Assembly (NCBI GenBank): GCA_946122785.1
Contig: CAMGYJ010000011.1
Location: 43,426,513 to 43,490,512, forward strand
Source of the DNA: Linum tenue
Lineage: Eukaryota; Streptophyta; Magnoliopsida; Malpighiales; Linaceae
Length of the DNA stretch: 64,000 nucleotides
Direction of reading: 5' to 3'
Position numbers and translations under genes: made by a program. The notes under the pieces were generated by a model. That model ran no database searches. It saw only the letters and a list, made by a program, of their open reading frames with translations, and was not told the DNA's origin. Shown in pieces: positions 22,471-32,557 of this stretch (position 1 is the stretch's first letter; the number at the start of each line of letters is the position of its first letter).

Positions 22471-24237
22471 GGGTGAATTGCAAGTTTGGTCACTCATATT
22501 ATATATTTGTAACATGTTAGCCACTCAAATCACTTTTCTTTCAATTTAGCCATCGATACTACATGTTTATGTCATCCTTGGTCACTTGCCGTTTAGTTCT
22601 GTTAAATCTGTCCTACGTGGCCGTCAACAGTTAAATTTGACTGTTAAAATGATGATGTGGCAATTAAAAATTATTATTTATTTAATTAAAAAATGAATAA
22701 AATAAGAAAAGGAAAAAGAAAAAGAAAAGAAAAACCCTACGCCTACTCCTCCGCCCCTCTCTCCCTTTTTCTTGGCGCCGCCGCCGATACCATTTTCGAG
22801 CAAGTTCCCATGCCTTTGCGCCTCTGTTCCCATATGACCCCCCGCCGCCAATACATGTTGCGAGCAAGATCCCCTGATTTTCGCCACCGAATTACTACCG
22901 ACCCAGCTCTGAATTCGTCTAAGTGTGTGACGATTGACGGGTCAAGACAAGGGAGGCGGTTCGATGTGAATCGTTTGTCGGGGGAGGAATGAGACGAGGG
23001 GGGATGTTCTATCTCCCAACAGCAGTGGCCGGTGGGTATGAATCCTGCGGTACCGGTTACGAGGATGGAGAATCAGATGGAGCGGCAAGGGGTGGATGAG
23101 TGGCGGAACTGTTTCTCCCAGGCGGGGCCGCCGATTGCGAAGGAGGTGGGAAAGCGAGAAAAGGAGAAGAAGCAGAAACAGAATTTCGAAGATCTCTCTT
23201 TCAAACATCTCGTCGCCATATCTGAACGCCGACGATCTCTCCGTCAACAGCAAGCATGAAGTAGTTCGTCACGGGGAGCTTCATCTCAGCTCCGCCCTCG
23301 AATTTGAAACTCAATTCGGTAACCGACACCTTATCCTGCCCGAAAATGTTGAAAAAGGGTCGCCTGCCACCGTCCTCAACCTGAGAAACTGGTCATCCAG
23401 TTCTTAGCGCATGGAACCATCGATGGGATCTGAGAGGGACTAACTACTTGATTTCAGGGTGGGGAATTGCAGGGGCTTCACCATCACTTTTCAAAGGAAA
23501 AAGGAATTCAAAAATACCTTGCATGCACAACTCTAAACATCATCCCTAATCTCAATAGACTCGAAAACAATCCAACCCAAAAATCTCCACCCAGCGGCGG
23601 CAAAGACGCCAACGCCGACGTTGTCCCCGGTAAAGCGATGATATGGCGTTAAGGTCTGTGGAAATAGTTTATTAGGTTCTCGCCTGTCACCGCCGTTAAC
23701 CGACCAAACCCTTGCCGGCCGGCGACGCCACCCGTCTTCCTCTCCATAGCAGTCATCCGGAGCGTTATCCGGGATCCGCATCGACGGCGGCGACCTCGTA
23801 TAACCAGCGGCGAAGCTCATCGTCTTCCCTTCCTAGGACCATCGCCATTGTCGTCACCTTCCCTGTGCCGCCGCCGTTGTTTCCTTCTGCATTTCTCTCC
23901 GTCGGTTTCCAGAACGAAATAGAGGATGGAGAGAGGAGATGATGGAGAAAGAAACAGAGATGTGGAATATTATTTTTTATTTTTTGTATTGTGAAATGGA
24001 AATGGAAATGGAAATTATTAAATGGTTATGTTTTTTTTTTTTAAATTGCCACATCATCCTTTTGACAGTCAAACTTAACTAGTAACCGCCACGTAGGACA
24101 GATTTAACGGAATTAGACGGTGAGTGACCAAGGATGATATAAACATTTAATATGGATGGCTAAATTGAAGGGAAAGTGATTTGTGTGGCTAACCTGTTAC
24201 AAATAAGTAATATGGTGACCAAACTTGCAATTCACCC
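22471..24237. mobile_element. Mutator-like element C, 1767 bp, GC-rich interior (Pack-MULE-like)
   Basis: Inverted repeats of about 200 bp (22471-22680 against 24040-24237) begin GGGTGAATTGCAAGTTTGGT and share the inner words CCTACGTGG and GTTAAATCTGTCC. An exact 9-base duplication AGTTTTTTT flanks both ends (22462-22470, 24238-24246). The interior 22740-23940 is strikingly GC-rich compared with the AT-rich flanks. It has several overlapping open frames, none of recognised family, and no transposase. This is the structure expected of a MULE that has captured host exons, but the donor gene could not be identified. Confidence 0.82.
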
Positions 24238-24246
24238 AGTTTTTTT

Positions 24247-25737
24247 TAGTACGATTCTAGTGTATACCGTTAAAAAAAATTGTTAGTACAATAAAAATTA
24301 ATGAACAAATTCTCCATAAATCTTTATCCGTTCTCAATATCGAATGAATTACAATATTATAAAAAAAACCAAAATTAAATACCTTATGATAACCCAACCA
24401 CCGAAAATTAGGTTCTTGAACATTTTATTCTATTACTAATATTTTTTGTAAGACTAATTTCTTTCCCAATCAAAGTAGTTGGATTATAAATAGAGACAAG
24501 GAACCATGGAAAACGAGGTGGGGTGGACACATGCATCTGCATCCTATTCTGTTCTGACTATTCAAAGTGTTCCACAAAAAAAGGGGTTTTGTTGGGTCTT
24601 TATCCTTTTTCCCTTTCAGGATTCTCTCTTACTGACTCTGCCCATACAAGTTGCCCAAGCTAGAGCCTTTATTTTTAATAAGACACGTGGATTAAGACTT
24701 TTCCAATTTTCGACCCCTATATAATTACTGGCTAGTTGGTTCTTTCCCTTTTTTTTTTTGAGAGATTCTTTCCCTTCTTTTCTCGAAGGGGAATATGCCA
24801 TTTAATTATTTTCCTGAGTGAATATATTATTTTATCTTTCAAGGGAACGACAACCCATTGGCATTGGATAATTTTATGGGAGCAGATCCAATAAATTCAT
24901 GGTCAATAATCATGTATAACCCAATTAGAATCTGTCATAATTAGCACTATTTATTTTTCATGAAAAGTTTTTAATTTTTTCCTTTAATTTTTAACGGACG
25001 ATTTCTCACTCGTTTAAGTCGAAATTTAAATTTTTTTTTGCACGGTTAGATCGGATTAATTGTACTCTTCAAAATGATATCCACTTTGATATATTTTGGA
25101 GCAAAAAAATTGAGCCATTTTTTACTAGTCTATAACATATGGTATTGACGGGTATTGAAATAAGAGCATACCTATGGTATGAAAAAACCAAGACTGTAGG
25201 ATGGTTGAATACATGATAGTAGAAGTATATTAACTGTCATTTGCGACTTTTAACATTGTGTAATTTATATCGAAATTAGAAGATATGAGCCGATTAAGAA
25301 AACAAGTGAAAAATAAAAATGTCTTTAATTCTCCATACTTAAATCTAAATTTTTTAAATAAAAGTTCCAGATTTGGTTATGCACTGTATTTTCAACCAAT
25401 TTATTATATATCATATATATGTAAAATGGTTCTAACTTCTTGCATTCTCACGTGGTTTCTCATTGTCTTCTTCTGCCTGGCTTCCTTTGTATCACCTAGT
25501 GTGCACTTAGATTTACAATTTCTGGGACAAAAAATCCAATTTGATACATATATTATATACATCTATAGAACAGTGGTTGAGATTATAGTTTAATTTGGAC
25601 AACTTTGATTTGGTATCAATATATAATATGGCTACAATTTAACTGTCTTTTATGCGATTCGATTTAAATAGGGATAATTATAAGGTGGATTGCTCAAATA
25701 AACACAAACTTTCGTTTTGTGATAATAATATCCAAAT
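24247..25737. other. AT-rich intergenic stretch
   Basis: No supported gene. A 72-codon frame at 24506 has a TATAAATA just 14 bases before its ATG and no family features, so it was not called. Confidence 0.5.
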
Positions 25738-25742
25738 GGTAA

Positions 25743-26677
25743 TGTAACACTCCGACCTTTGGGTTAAGATTCGACCTTAATACATGAACGGTTGAATTGA
25801 CGGTTGCGTACGAAGGGTTACAACCGCGAATTAGTAGTGATAATAATAACAATAATAATATTATATTATTTTTAATTGACGGGTCACTGCTGGACGGCGA
25901 GACGTAATGTAGCAGTTGATCGAGTATGTTGGGATCACTACTGGACGGCGAGACGTAACGCAGTAGTTGACTGGGCATGGACTGGACGGCGAGACGTAAC
26001 GCAGTGTCATTGCCGAGTTTGGGTATGCAACCGGACGGCGAGACGTAACGCGGTTGGCATACTAGGTTAGGGACACCGGACGGCGAGACGTAGCGCGGTG
26101 GTCCCTAGTGTTGGTGTCTATGGATTAAGAATATAAGTAAGGAATTTCTAAAGATAAGATAGGAGTAGAGATCTCTTATAGACTGTTTGATAACAAAGTA
26201 TAAGGGATGAAAGCGAGAACGACATTTGTCTAAGTTAAGAACCCTAATAACGTATTTAGTAAGGATTTGCCTAGAGCAAAGACCTTAAGAAGTAACGACG
26301 AGACTGACCCCTTCTCACTCACCAGGTGCAGAGAGGGGAAGAGGACGCTCCCATCAATAGGAGGTTACCCGAGGAAAGCAGCCGCGGCAAACCTGAAGAT
26401 GTCAACTGGATCTGGGTAATGAGATGGGACCTCCCATTGTATCTGTCTTTAGTTTCATGTCTTAATGAGTATACTGAGAAACTCAAGGATTGTGTTTTAT
26501 GTTTTGTTGCTCTGGATTGAGGTCGCCCAAGTGTTTAAGGCAATTCACTTGAGAATCTTAAAAATTGTTGTTGTTGATTTTTGGTTTTGACTTGTAAACC
26601 TGTTTTGGGTTGCTCCGGAGTAACCGGTTTGTGGTTTGAGTTATGGTTTGGTTTTAAAAAAGGATCGGGTCGTTCCA
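25743..26677. mobile_element. Solo LTR (935 bp), probably Ty3/gypsy type
   Basis: Starts TGTAACACTCCGACC and ends GGATCGGGTCGTTCCA, near inverted complements of the kind found at many plant gypsy LTR ends. An exact 5-base target duplication GGTAA flanks it (25738-25742, 26678-26682). There is no internal region, primer-binding site or second LTR, so it is a solo LTR left by recombination. It contains the five-hairpin array at 25884-26107. Its right end is about 315 bases upstream of the peroxidase TATA box. The superfamily is inferred from the end sequences only. Confidence 0.88.
25884..26107. repeat. Array of five stem-loops with an invariant 17-base loop
   Basis: Five copies of the loop GACGGCGAGACGTAACG start at 25893, 25944, 25985, 26034 and 26079. 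The first ends AATG and the last AGCG; otherwise they are identical. Each is enclosed by arms that pair: 25884-25892/25910-25919, 25935-25943/25961-25970, 25974-25984/26002-26014, 26023-26033/26051-26062 and 26068-26078/26096-26107. Arm sequences differ between copies (CTACTG/CAGTAG, AACCG/CGGTT, CACCG/CGGTG), yet pairing is kept. Each 3' arm has a one-base bulge 4-6 bases from the loop. ACG and CGT within the loop could pair as an inner stem. Confidence 0.88.
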
Positions 26678-26936
26678 GGTAATTATCGAAATTATTTTTG
26701 TATTTTAAAGAAAGTTTGATTATTATTATTACTGAACATGGATGTAAGAAGTTTAACACTAACTTCCGGTTGATCTGATTAAGAATGTTAAAATGATAAA
26801 CATTGAACACTCGAACCTCTGGGACGAATAAATATGTAACAAGCTTAGACAAAGACCACATTTGGTCGTAAAAAGAGAAGAATAGATAAAATTAAGTAAA
26901 GACTTGGTGGACCAAGACCTTTGTTTTTTTTGTGAC

Positions 26937-26960
26937 GGAGAGAGAGAGGGAGAGAGATAG
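26937..26960 (+). promoter_or_regulatory. GA-rich tract upstream of the peroxidase TATA box
   Basis: GAGAGAGAGGGAGAGAGATAG lies about 35-55 bases before the TATA box. Plant GAGA-type tracts can bind BPC factors; binding here is not shown. Confidence 0.35.
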
Positions 26961-26992
26961 AAGGGTGAGGGGTGGTTGGATGGTTGAATGGG

Positions 26993-27000
26993 TATAAATA
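26993..27000 (+). promoter_or_regulatory. TATA box of the PRX12-like gene
   Basis: TATAAATA, 48 bases before the chosen ATG; transcription would start near 27025, giving a short leader. Confidence 0.75.
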
Positions 27001-27047
27001 TCTCTTCCCTTGGGGTTATCAACATCACCCTCACAGATCAAGAAACC

Positions 27048-28207
27048 ATGGCTACTTCTTCTTCTTCTCTGCAGGTTGCAGCTGCTCTGCTTATTTCTGT
27101 GGCCTGCTTCATCGCAGCCACGAGTCATAAGGTTGAGGCAGCGGAGCCGGCGCTGGTGAAAGGGATGTCGTGGAGCTTCTACACGTCCAGCTGCCCGAAA
27201 CTGGAATCCATCGTCAAGAAACGCCTCCAGCAAGTGTTCAAGAAGGACATCGGCCAAGCTGCTGGCCTGCTCCGCCTCCACTTCCACGACTGCTTCGTCC
27301 AGGTAACTAATTACAACTCATTAGTTCTTCATCCTAACTAATTATTAACAGAGAAGAAGAAGCTAAATTAAATAATTAGGATGATGAGATCTATTATCCA
27401 CTCGAGTTATACTATATACTTTACTATACTGTATACATGCTGGTGATATGTACCCTTGGTTAATTAGTAAGGTAGTGATGATACTATTACATTTCTTGTA
27501 TATTCTGATTCTGGTCATGATGATATCGTTACTCTGAAAATAGAATCAAATCCAAGAGTACCAAGACTACAATTAATGGTTGTGGAGTTAGATTGAAATA
27601 AGGAGGGATATAGCTTTCATCAGCTCTAAAATATAGATAAACTTTCATATACAATTTTGTAATAAATTTAGGAAGTAGAGTAGTCAACAACACCTTAATC
27701 TCCTTCCATAGGTTTCAAAATATAGATAGATTACATATAAAATTTGTAACAAATTTGGAAGAGTCAATAAGGCTTAACCCCCTCTTTTTAATTACAGATA
27801 AGAATGATATATGTTTATTTTCGTTATAAGATGCTATTTGAGAGATTCAAATCTAACTTCTCCATGTCTAAAATTAGTGACAGTAGTACTAAATTAAGCC
27901 GTGTTTGCCAGACCTTATCTCCTCTCTAGTCATCACGATTCAAATCAACTGTCTTTTATTTTATATTTTGGCTCCGCCACCAACTACAACGTCTTTGTAA
28001 TCGTTATTATATTGGTAATGTAATTATTAGGTACATAATTATGCGAGTGTCAAAACATGGGACAAAAAGTTTTCTGGAAACTCGAGCATGAGGTCCCCTG
28101 AACATGGGTGTTCTGTTTTGAAGATAAAATTGGACAGCAGCTGTCTGGTCTGCATTACTGTCACGTTAGCCGTTAGGTACAAGATTTATGATGAAATCGA
28201 CACACAC

Positions 28208-28272
<65 letters not shown>

Positions 28273-29725
28273 CAACCGGTCACTCACCGCCACCGAAAGT
28301 AATTAATGGCTTATGGGGTGCAACTGGCAACTGCAATAAGTAAGTTTGACGGATGAATTGATGACCTTTGACATGTGTTTTTCTTTCATCATCGATCTTC
28401 CCTTCTTTCTGGGGCACAACACAATAGGGATGTGACGGATCGGTGTTGCTGAGTGGATCCGCTGGCGGGCCCAGCGAGGAGCAAGGCGCCCCACCAAACC
28501 TCAGCCTCCGACAGGAAGCCTTCCGCATCATCGAAGACCTTCGCGCCCGCGTCCACAAGCAGTGCGGCCGCGTCGTCTCCTGCTCCGACATCCTCGCCGT
28601 CGCCGCCCGCGACTCCGTTGCCCTGGTATATACATATATCTTTTTCACTCGTCCTCAACCTTGCTCCAATTTAATTAGGTATTGATAATTTAAATTGGTA
28701 CCCTCGTTGGGTATTAACCGATATGACACTAGATGAAGTGGGTATTATCCGACTCGCAATAGTATGAGATTAGAACATGAATGCTTACTCTTGACTCGTA
28801 TTGTCCTACCGAGTCTCATTTTTTGGCTCATTCCATCTCAATTTCTTACCATACTTATTCATAATTTTTCTATTCTGTTTTTTCTTAATTAATTAGACTT
28901 TATTTTTCAACTAGTTAGACTCAATTATTCACTTTATTATCATTATTTTTCGTTTAATAAAATAATATATAAGAATAAGCCAACATGTCCCATTGCTGCG
29001 TTACTAAACGAACATTTCTCACCCAATCGACCTCCGCATATAATGAGACGAATATGAATACTGAGATACTGGTGTAAATTTAACGTTCTTTTTTTCCACA
29101 GTCGGGAGGGCCCAACTACAGAGTCCCCCTAGGCCGCCGCGACGGCCTAACCCTAGCCACACGCGCCGCCACCCTCGACAACCTCCCGCCTCCCACCGCC
29201 ACAACCGGCCAGCTCCTCACCGCCCTGGCCCCCAAAAACTTCGACCCGACGGACGTCGTGGCGCTCTCCGGCGGCCACACGATCGGGATCAGCCACTGCT
29301 CGTCCTTCACCCGCCGCCTCTACCCGAGCCAGGACGCCACCATGGACAAGACCTTCGCCAACAACCTCAAGGCCGCCTGCCCGCAGGCCGCCGCCGTCGA
29401 CGGCACCGTCAACATGGACATCCGGTCGCCCAACCTCTTCGACAACAAGTACTACGTCGATCTGATGAACCGGCAGGGTTTGTTCACCTCGGACCAGGAT
29501 TTGTATACGGATTCGAGGACCAGAGGGATCGTGACCGGTTTTGCAATTAACCAGTCGCTGTTCTACGAGAAGTTTGCGGTGGCGATGGTGAAGATGGGAC
29601 AGCTCAGCGTGTTGACCGGGTCGCAGGGCGAGATTCGCGGGAATTGTTCGAGGAGGAGCACTGGGGTGGAGTCGGTGCTGGAGTCTGCTGTCGAGGAAGC
29701 CGTCGAGATTCTCGCTGGGTTTTGA
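27048..29725 (+). CDS. PRX12: Class III peroxidase, PRX12-like (358 aa, three exons)
   Basis: Exons 27048-27302, 28428-28625 and 29102-29725 join in frame (85 + 66 + 207 codons), with GT-AG introns at phase 0. The enzyme is a secreted haem peroxidase oxidising phenolics with H2O2 in the wall or vacuole. The signal peptide is about residues 1-31 (MATSSSSLQVAAALLISVAC..VEA). Catalytic distal Arg/His lie in LLRLHFHDCF, calcium ligands in GCDGSVLLSG, the distal Pro region in VSCSDILAVAARDSV, and the proximal haem His in LSGGHTIG. All eight cysteines are present. NKYYVDLMNRQGLFTSDQDL and SVLTGSQGEIR match Arabidopsis PRX12 closely, and the length agrees. An upstream in-frame ATG at 26988 lies before or in the TATA box and was rejected. 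Exons 2 and 3 are much GC-richer than the introns. The symbol denotes resemblance; orthology is untested. Confidence 0.93.
27303..28427 (+). other. Intron 1 of the peroxidase gene
   Basis: 1125 bp, AT-rich, with donor GTAACT and acceptor ACAATAG. Contains a (TAA)n microsatellite near its 3' end and an AT-rich segment (27590-27780) weakly repeated at 4080-4200. Confidence 0.85.
28208..28271. repeat. (ATA/TAA)n microsatellite, about 21 units
   Basis: Uninterrupted trinucleotide run in intron 1 of the peroxidase gene, about 155 bases before exon 2. It is likely to vary in length between individuals. Confidence 0.97.
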
Positions 29726-30731
29726 GGGATTTCGGTGACGTGGAGACAAGATCCCTCTGTTATAATAAGTACGAGTTGAGATCGTTGGATTGACGAGTAA
29801 ACTTGATTTCAGCCGTTGGATTGATGGCGACGCTAATGCGGCTGAGATCATGTGTCCCGGTGATTAGTTAGTGTGACTCGATCGGCGGCATTGAGGGGCT
29901 GTCACTGTAGTAATCGGAGTTGGTTTCGAGATGGTTGATGGAGCAATACGAAAATAAATAAATAAACATAAAACAATTAGTTGGAATTCGTAGACACGTA
30001 CGTAATTTTTCTTTGTTTTCTGAGTTGATGTGTTTGGACTTCGGACTTCGGTTTTTCCTCACAGAGAGTGTTGAGCTTGGCTTTGATAAATTATATTATG
30101 TGCAAGGTCTGAAAATCAGAGTTTATGGGCGTTCAATAGTTAAAATATCAAATTAAACTAATGAGGATTGCGATCCAATACTTAAAGTGAGTATTACTCG
30201 ATGGCCCTTATTGAATCAAACTGTGAGAATTCAAATTTTTGGGACATTGTTATTACGACTTAATTATGTTAAATCATTTTGAAGAATCACAATTTTGCAT
30301 TTCACTTGATTGGGAGTATAAGGATGACAAAATATTTGATAAAAACTTTCAGGCTTCCAATGGGACAATTGAACACTTTACATAATGGCAATTTAAAATT
30401 TGTGATTTATACTGTTGTTTTATGATTAGAATTTCGTACAATTACACACTTGATTCAATCAACGACATTGATTAATACTCACTTTGTTATGGTAGTATAG
30501 ATCACTCGTCTATAAGGTTGTTGATGTCAAATTCCTATTGAGGATGTTTATAGAGAGGCCAACTCTCCCCTGTCGACTATCTTGATTACTTTGGACATTG
30601 ACTTTTTTGGAGCACATGTATATCTGCATACCCAAGCAGCACATTGAGAACCTCCCTTCATTAAAATATTTCATATATGTCTAGTATACAAGTAGTATTC
30701 CAGTTCCTGGGGCATTTATTTCCCATGCCTC
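29726..30731. other. 3' flank of the peroxidase and intergenic DNA
   Basis: The 3' UTR must begin at 29726. No unambiguous polyadenylation signal was fixed. The minus-strand open frames over 29153-29851 are antisense shadows of the GC-rich third exon. Nothing else seen up to the gypsy LTR. Confidence 0.5.
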
Positions 30732-31169
30732 GGTCACGGCCTTACTCTCGATTGTGCGGCCTTAGCTCTCAAATTTATTAGAGAACGAAGCAGCCTTCTC
30801 TCAAACTCACAAGCAAGCAAAGAAAAGCAAGAAGACAAAGAAAGTGGGAGAACGCTCTACTTCTCTAGTGTGTATTGCTCTAAAAAATGTGCAATGAGTT
30901 ACAAGTGAGGGAGATGGCTCCTTATATAGGCCTCTCCTCATACAAGGCATCAATGCCCCTCATAATGTTCCTCTCCATTACTACACCCCATTAAGTCCCC
31001 CCCCCCCCCCCCCCCCCCAATAAGGCACTCTACTAATGTCACCCATTATGTGACTCATAGGTGCACCATTAAGCTCTCATTTAGGTGAGACTCCTAGGAG
31101 CATCTCTATGCTTCTAGTCTTCCATACGCGCCACATGTGCAACCGCCATGTCATCTGCCACATGTGACA
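30732..31169 (-). repeat. Left LTR (3' LTR) of the chromovirus
   Basis: Matches 36051-36445 apart from substitutions, an extra segment near 30858-30870 and a C run expanded from 5 to 22. Confidence 0.88.
30997..31018. repeat. Poly-C tract (22 C) in the chromovirus 3' LTR
   Basis: The partner LTR has only five C at the same position (TTAAGTCCCCCATAAGG), so this copy expanded after insertion or the tract was lost in the other. Confidence 0.95.
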
Positions 31170-31199
31170 TCCTACCCCATCTATGATCGCGACGCCCTC

Positions 31200-31385
31200 A
31201 TCGCTTCCTCTTGATGGAAAGCCTCGATCAAGTTTTTGTTCTTCCAAAGCAAGAGCTCATTCTCACAACTTGCTTCACTCTCCGGAAGGTTGTGCCAATT
31301 GACCAAGTACTCCGCATAACTAGGATGAACGCCACGATGAGGAATGACACGACGCGCCATGATCTCTTTGACTTCATGGTCGTGT
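31200..31385 (-). pseudogene. Chromovirus chromodomain
   Basis: Minus-strand translation gives KEIMARRVIPHRGVHPSYA, EYLVNWHNLPESEAS, then LLWKNKNLIEAFHQEE. This is the chromodomain fused to integrase in plant chromoviruses, which in active elements helps target integration to marked chromatin. The aromatic cage residues Y and W are present, while the usual (T/S)WE after the EA motif is SCEN. It is separated from the integrase frame by decay. Confidence 0.8.
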
Positions 31386-31548
31386 GCCTTGGTGAAGAGT
31401 GTTGGTGTGCGATGTGACTCCGTCCTCCTTGTCTTCGTTGAAAGCCTTGAGTTGGCTCACATGAAAGACCAGATGGATTTCCAAGTGTGACGACATCTCG
31501 ACCTTGGACGCCACTTTGTCCATCCTCTTCACGTTGGGGAATGACCCT

Positions 31549-32360
31549 TCATAGCGGTGAAGTAGTCCCTTGTGCACGTTCTTGAGATGCTTGGAGCGAT
31601 GAGGGGTAGAACTTCACCATCACCATTTTTCCCTCTTTGAACTCCAAGTGCTGCCTCTTCTTGTCCTCCCATTTCTTCATCTTCTTACTAGCGTGAGCTA
31701 AGTAAGACTTGGCTATCTCCATCTTCTCATGCCAGCCTTTAGCAAACTTATAGGGTGTCAGACTGTTGTCTCTATACCCCATTGCCACCGTGGTAGGCGT
31801 TAACGTCTGCTGCCCCGTTGCCAAATCGAACATACTCGTGTTGTTTGACTCGCTGAGTTGTAAGTTGTAGGAGAATTGTGTCGTGTCCATCAAATTCACC
31901 CAATCTCGCTGGTTAGCACTCACATAGTGCCTCAAGTACACCATCAGCAAGGCGTTCACCCATTCTGTCTGTCCGTCGCTTTGCTGATGAAATGCGGCCG
32001 AGAAGTTCAAGTCGGAGTCCATGATCTTGAACAAATCTCGCCAAAATCGGCCAGTGAAGCGCCCATCTTCCTCTGTGCCTTACCTCGTAAACCCCCTCTA
32101 AGTATCAATTGAGTAGAGCATGTTTCTCGGTGACTATATCATTGGGTAATAGCCATTACTCTCTGTCGCTCACGATATTGCTAGGAATACCCCAATACTT
32201 GACCACGTTCTTGAAGAATAGTCGTGTCGCATCCTCTGCCGTCATGGCTTTCAGCCCAGGGAGGAACACTCCATACTTCGAGAACTTGTCCATCATAACC
32301 ATGATGCAACCGCATTCGTCGACTTTGGGGAGTCCAACGATGAAGTCCATACTTACACTA
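31549..32360 (-). pseudogene. Chromovirus integrase fragments
   Basis: The frame at 32156-32350 carries the core start MDFIVGLPKVDECGCIMVMM and DKFSKYGVF up to NIVSDRE (first two catalytic Asp). The frame at 31549-32034 has FSAAFHQQSDGQTEWVNALL (catalytic Glu region), RDWVNLMDTTQFSYN and the C-terminal part KEGKMVMVKFYP. The two are out of frame with each other, so the integrase is inactive. Confidence 0.85.
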
Positions 32361-32557
32361 TCACATGGTCATTGAGGCGTGGGCAAGGGCTCTAGGAAGC
32401 CTGCCAGGCTTTTCTGATCCATCTTGTCTTGTTGGCACACAAGACAAGTCTTCAGATACATCTCCTCGTCGTCTCTCATATGCGGCCAGAAGTATGCTTC
32501 TTCGATGAGTGCTTGCGTCCTCTCGATGCCAGGATAGCCAGCCCACTTGGAATCATA

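Noticed and set aside
24506..24724. 72-codon frame with an upstream TATAAATA
   Set aside because: TATA box only 14 bases before the ATG, no family similarity, no codon bias.
25876..26070. 64-codon frame with repeated TARRN residues over the hairpin array
   Set aside because: The repeat drifts between frames because spacing is not a multiple of three, so the conservation is at nucleotide level, not protein level.
25884..26107. Regularly recurring 17-mer considered as a CRISPR array
   Set aside because: Spacing is uneven, the 'spacers' pair with each other across the repeat, the DNA is from a plant nucleus, and there are no cas genes.
26988..27047. Upstream ATG in frame with the peroxidase
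   Set aside because: It overlaps or precedes the TATA box and would add 20 residues before a good signal peptide; the ATG at 27048 fits the family.
29153..29851. 232-codon minus-strand frame over peroxidase exon 3
   Set aside because: Antisense shadow of a GC-rich coding exon.
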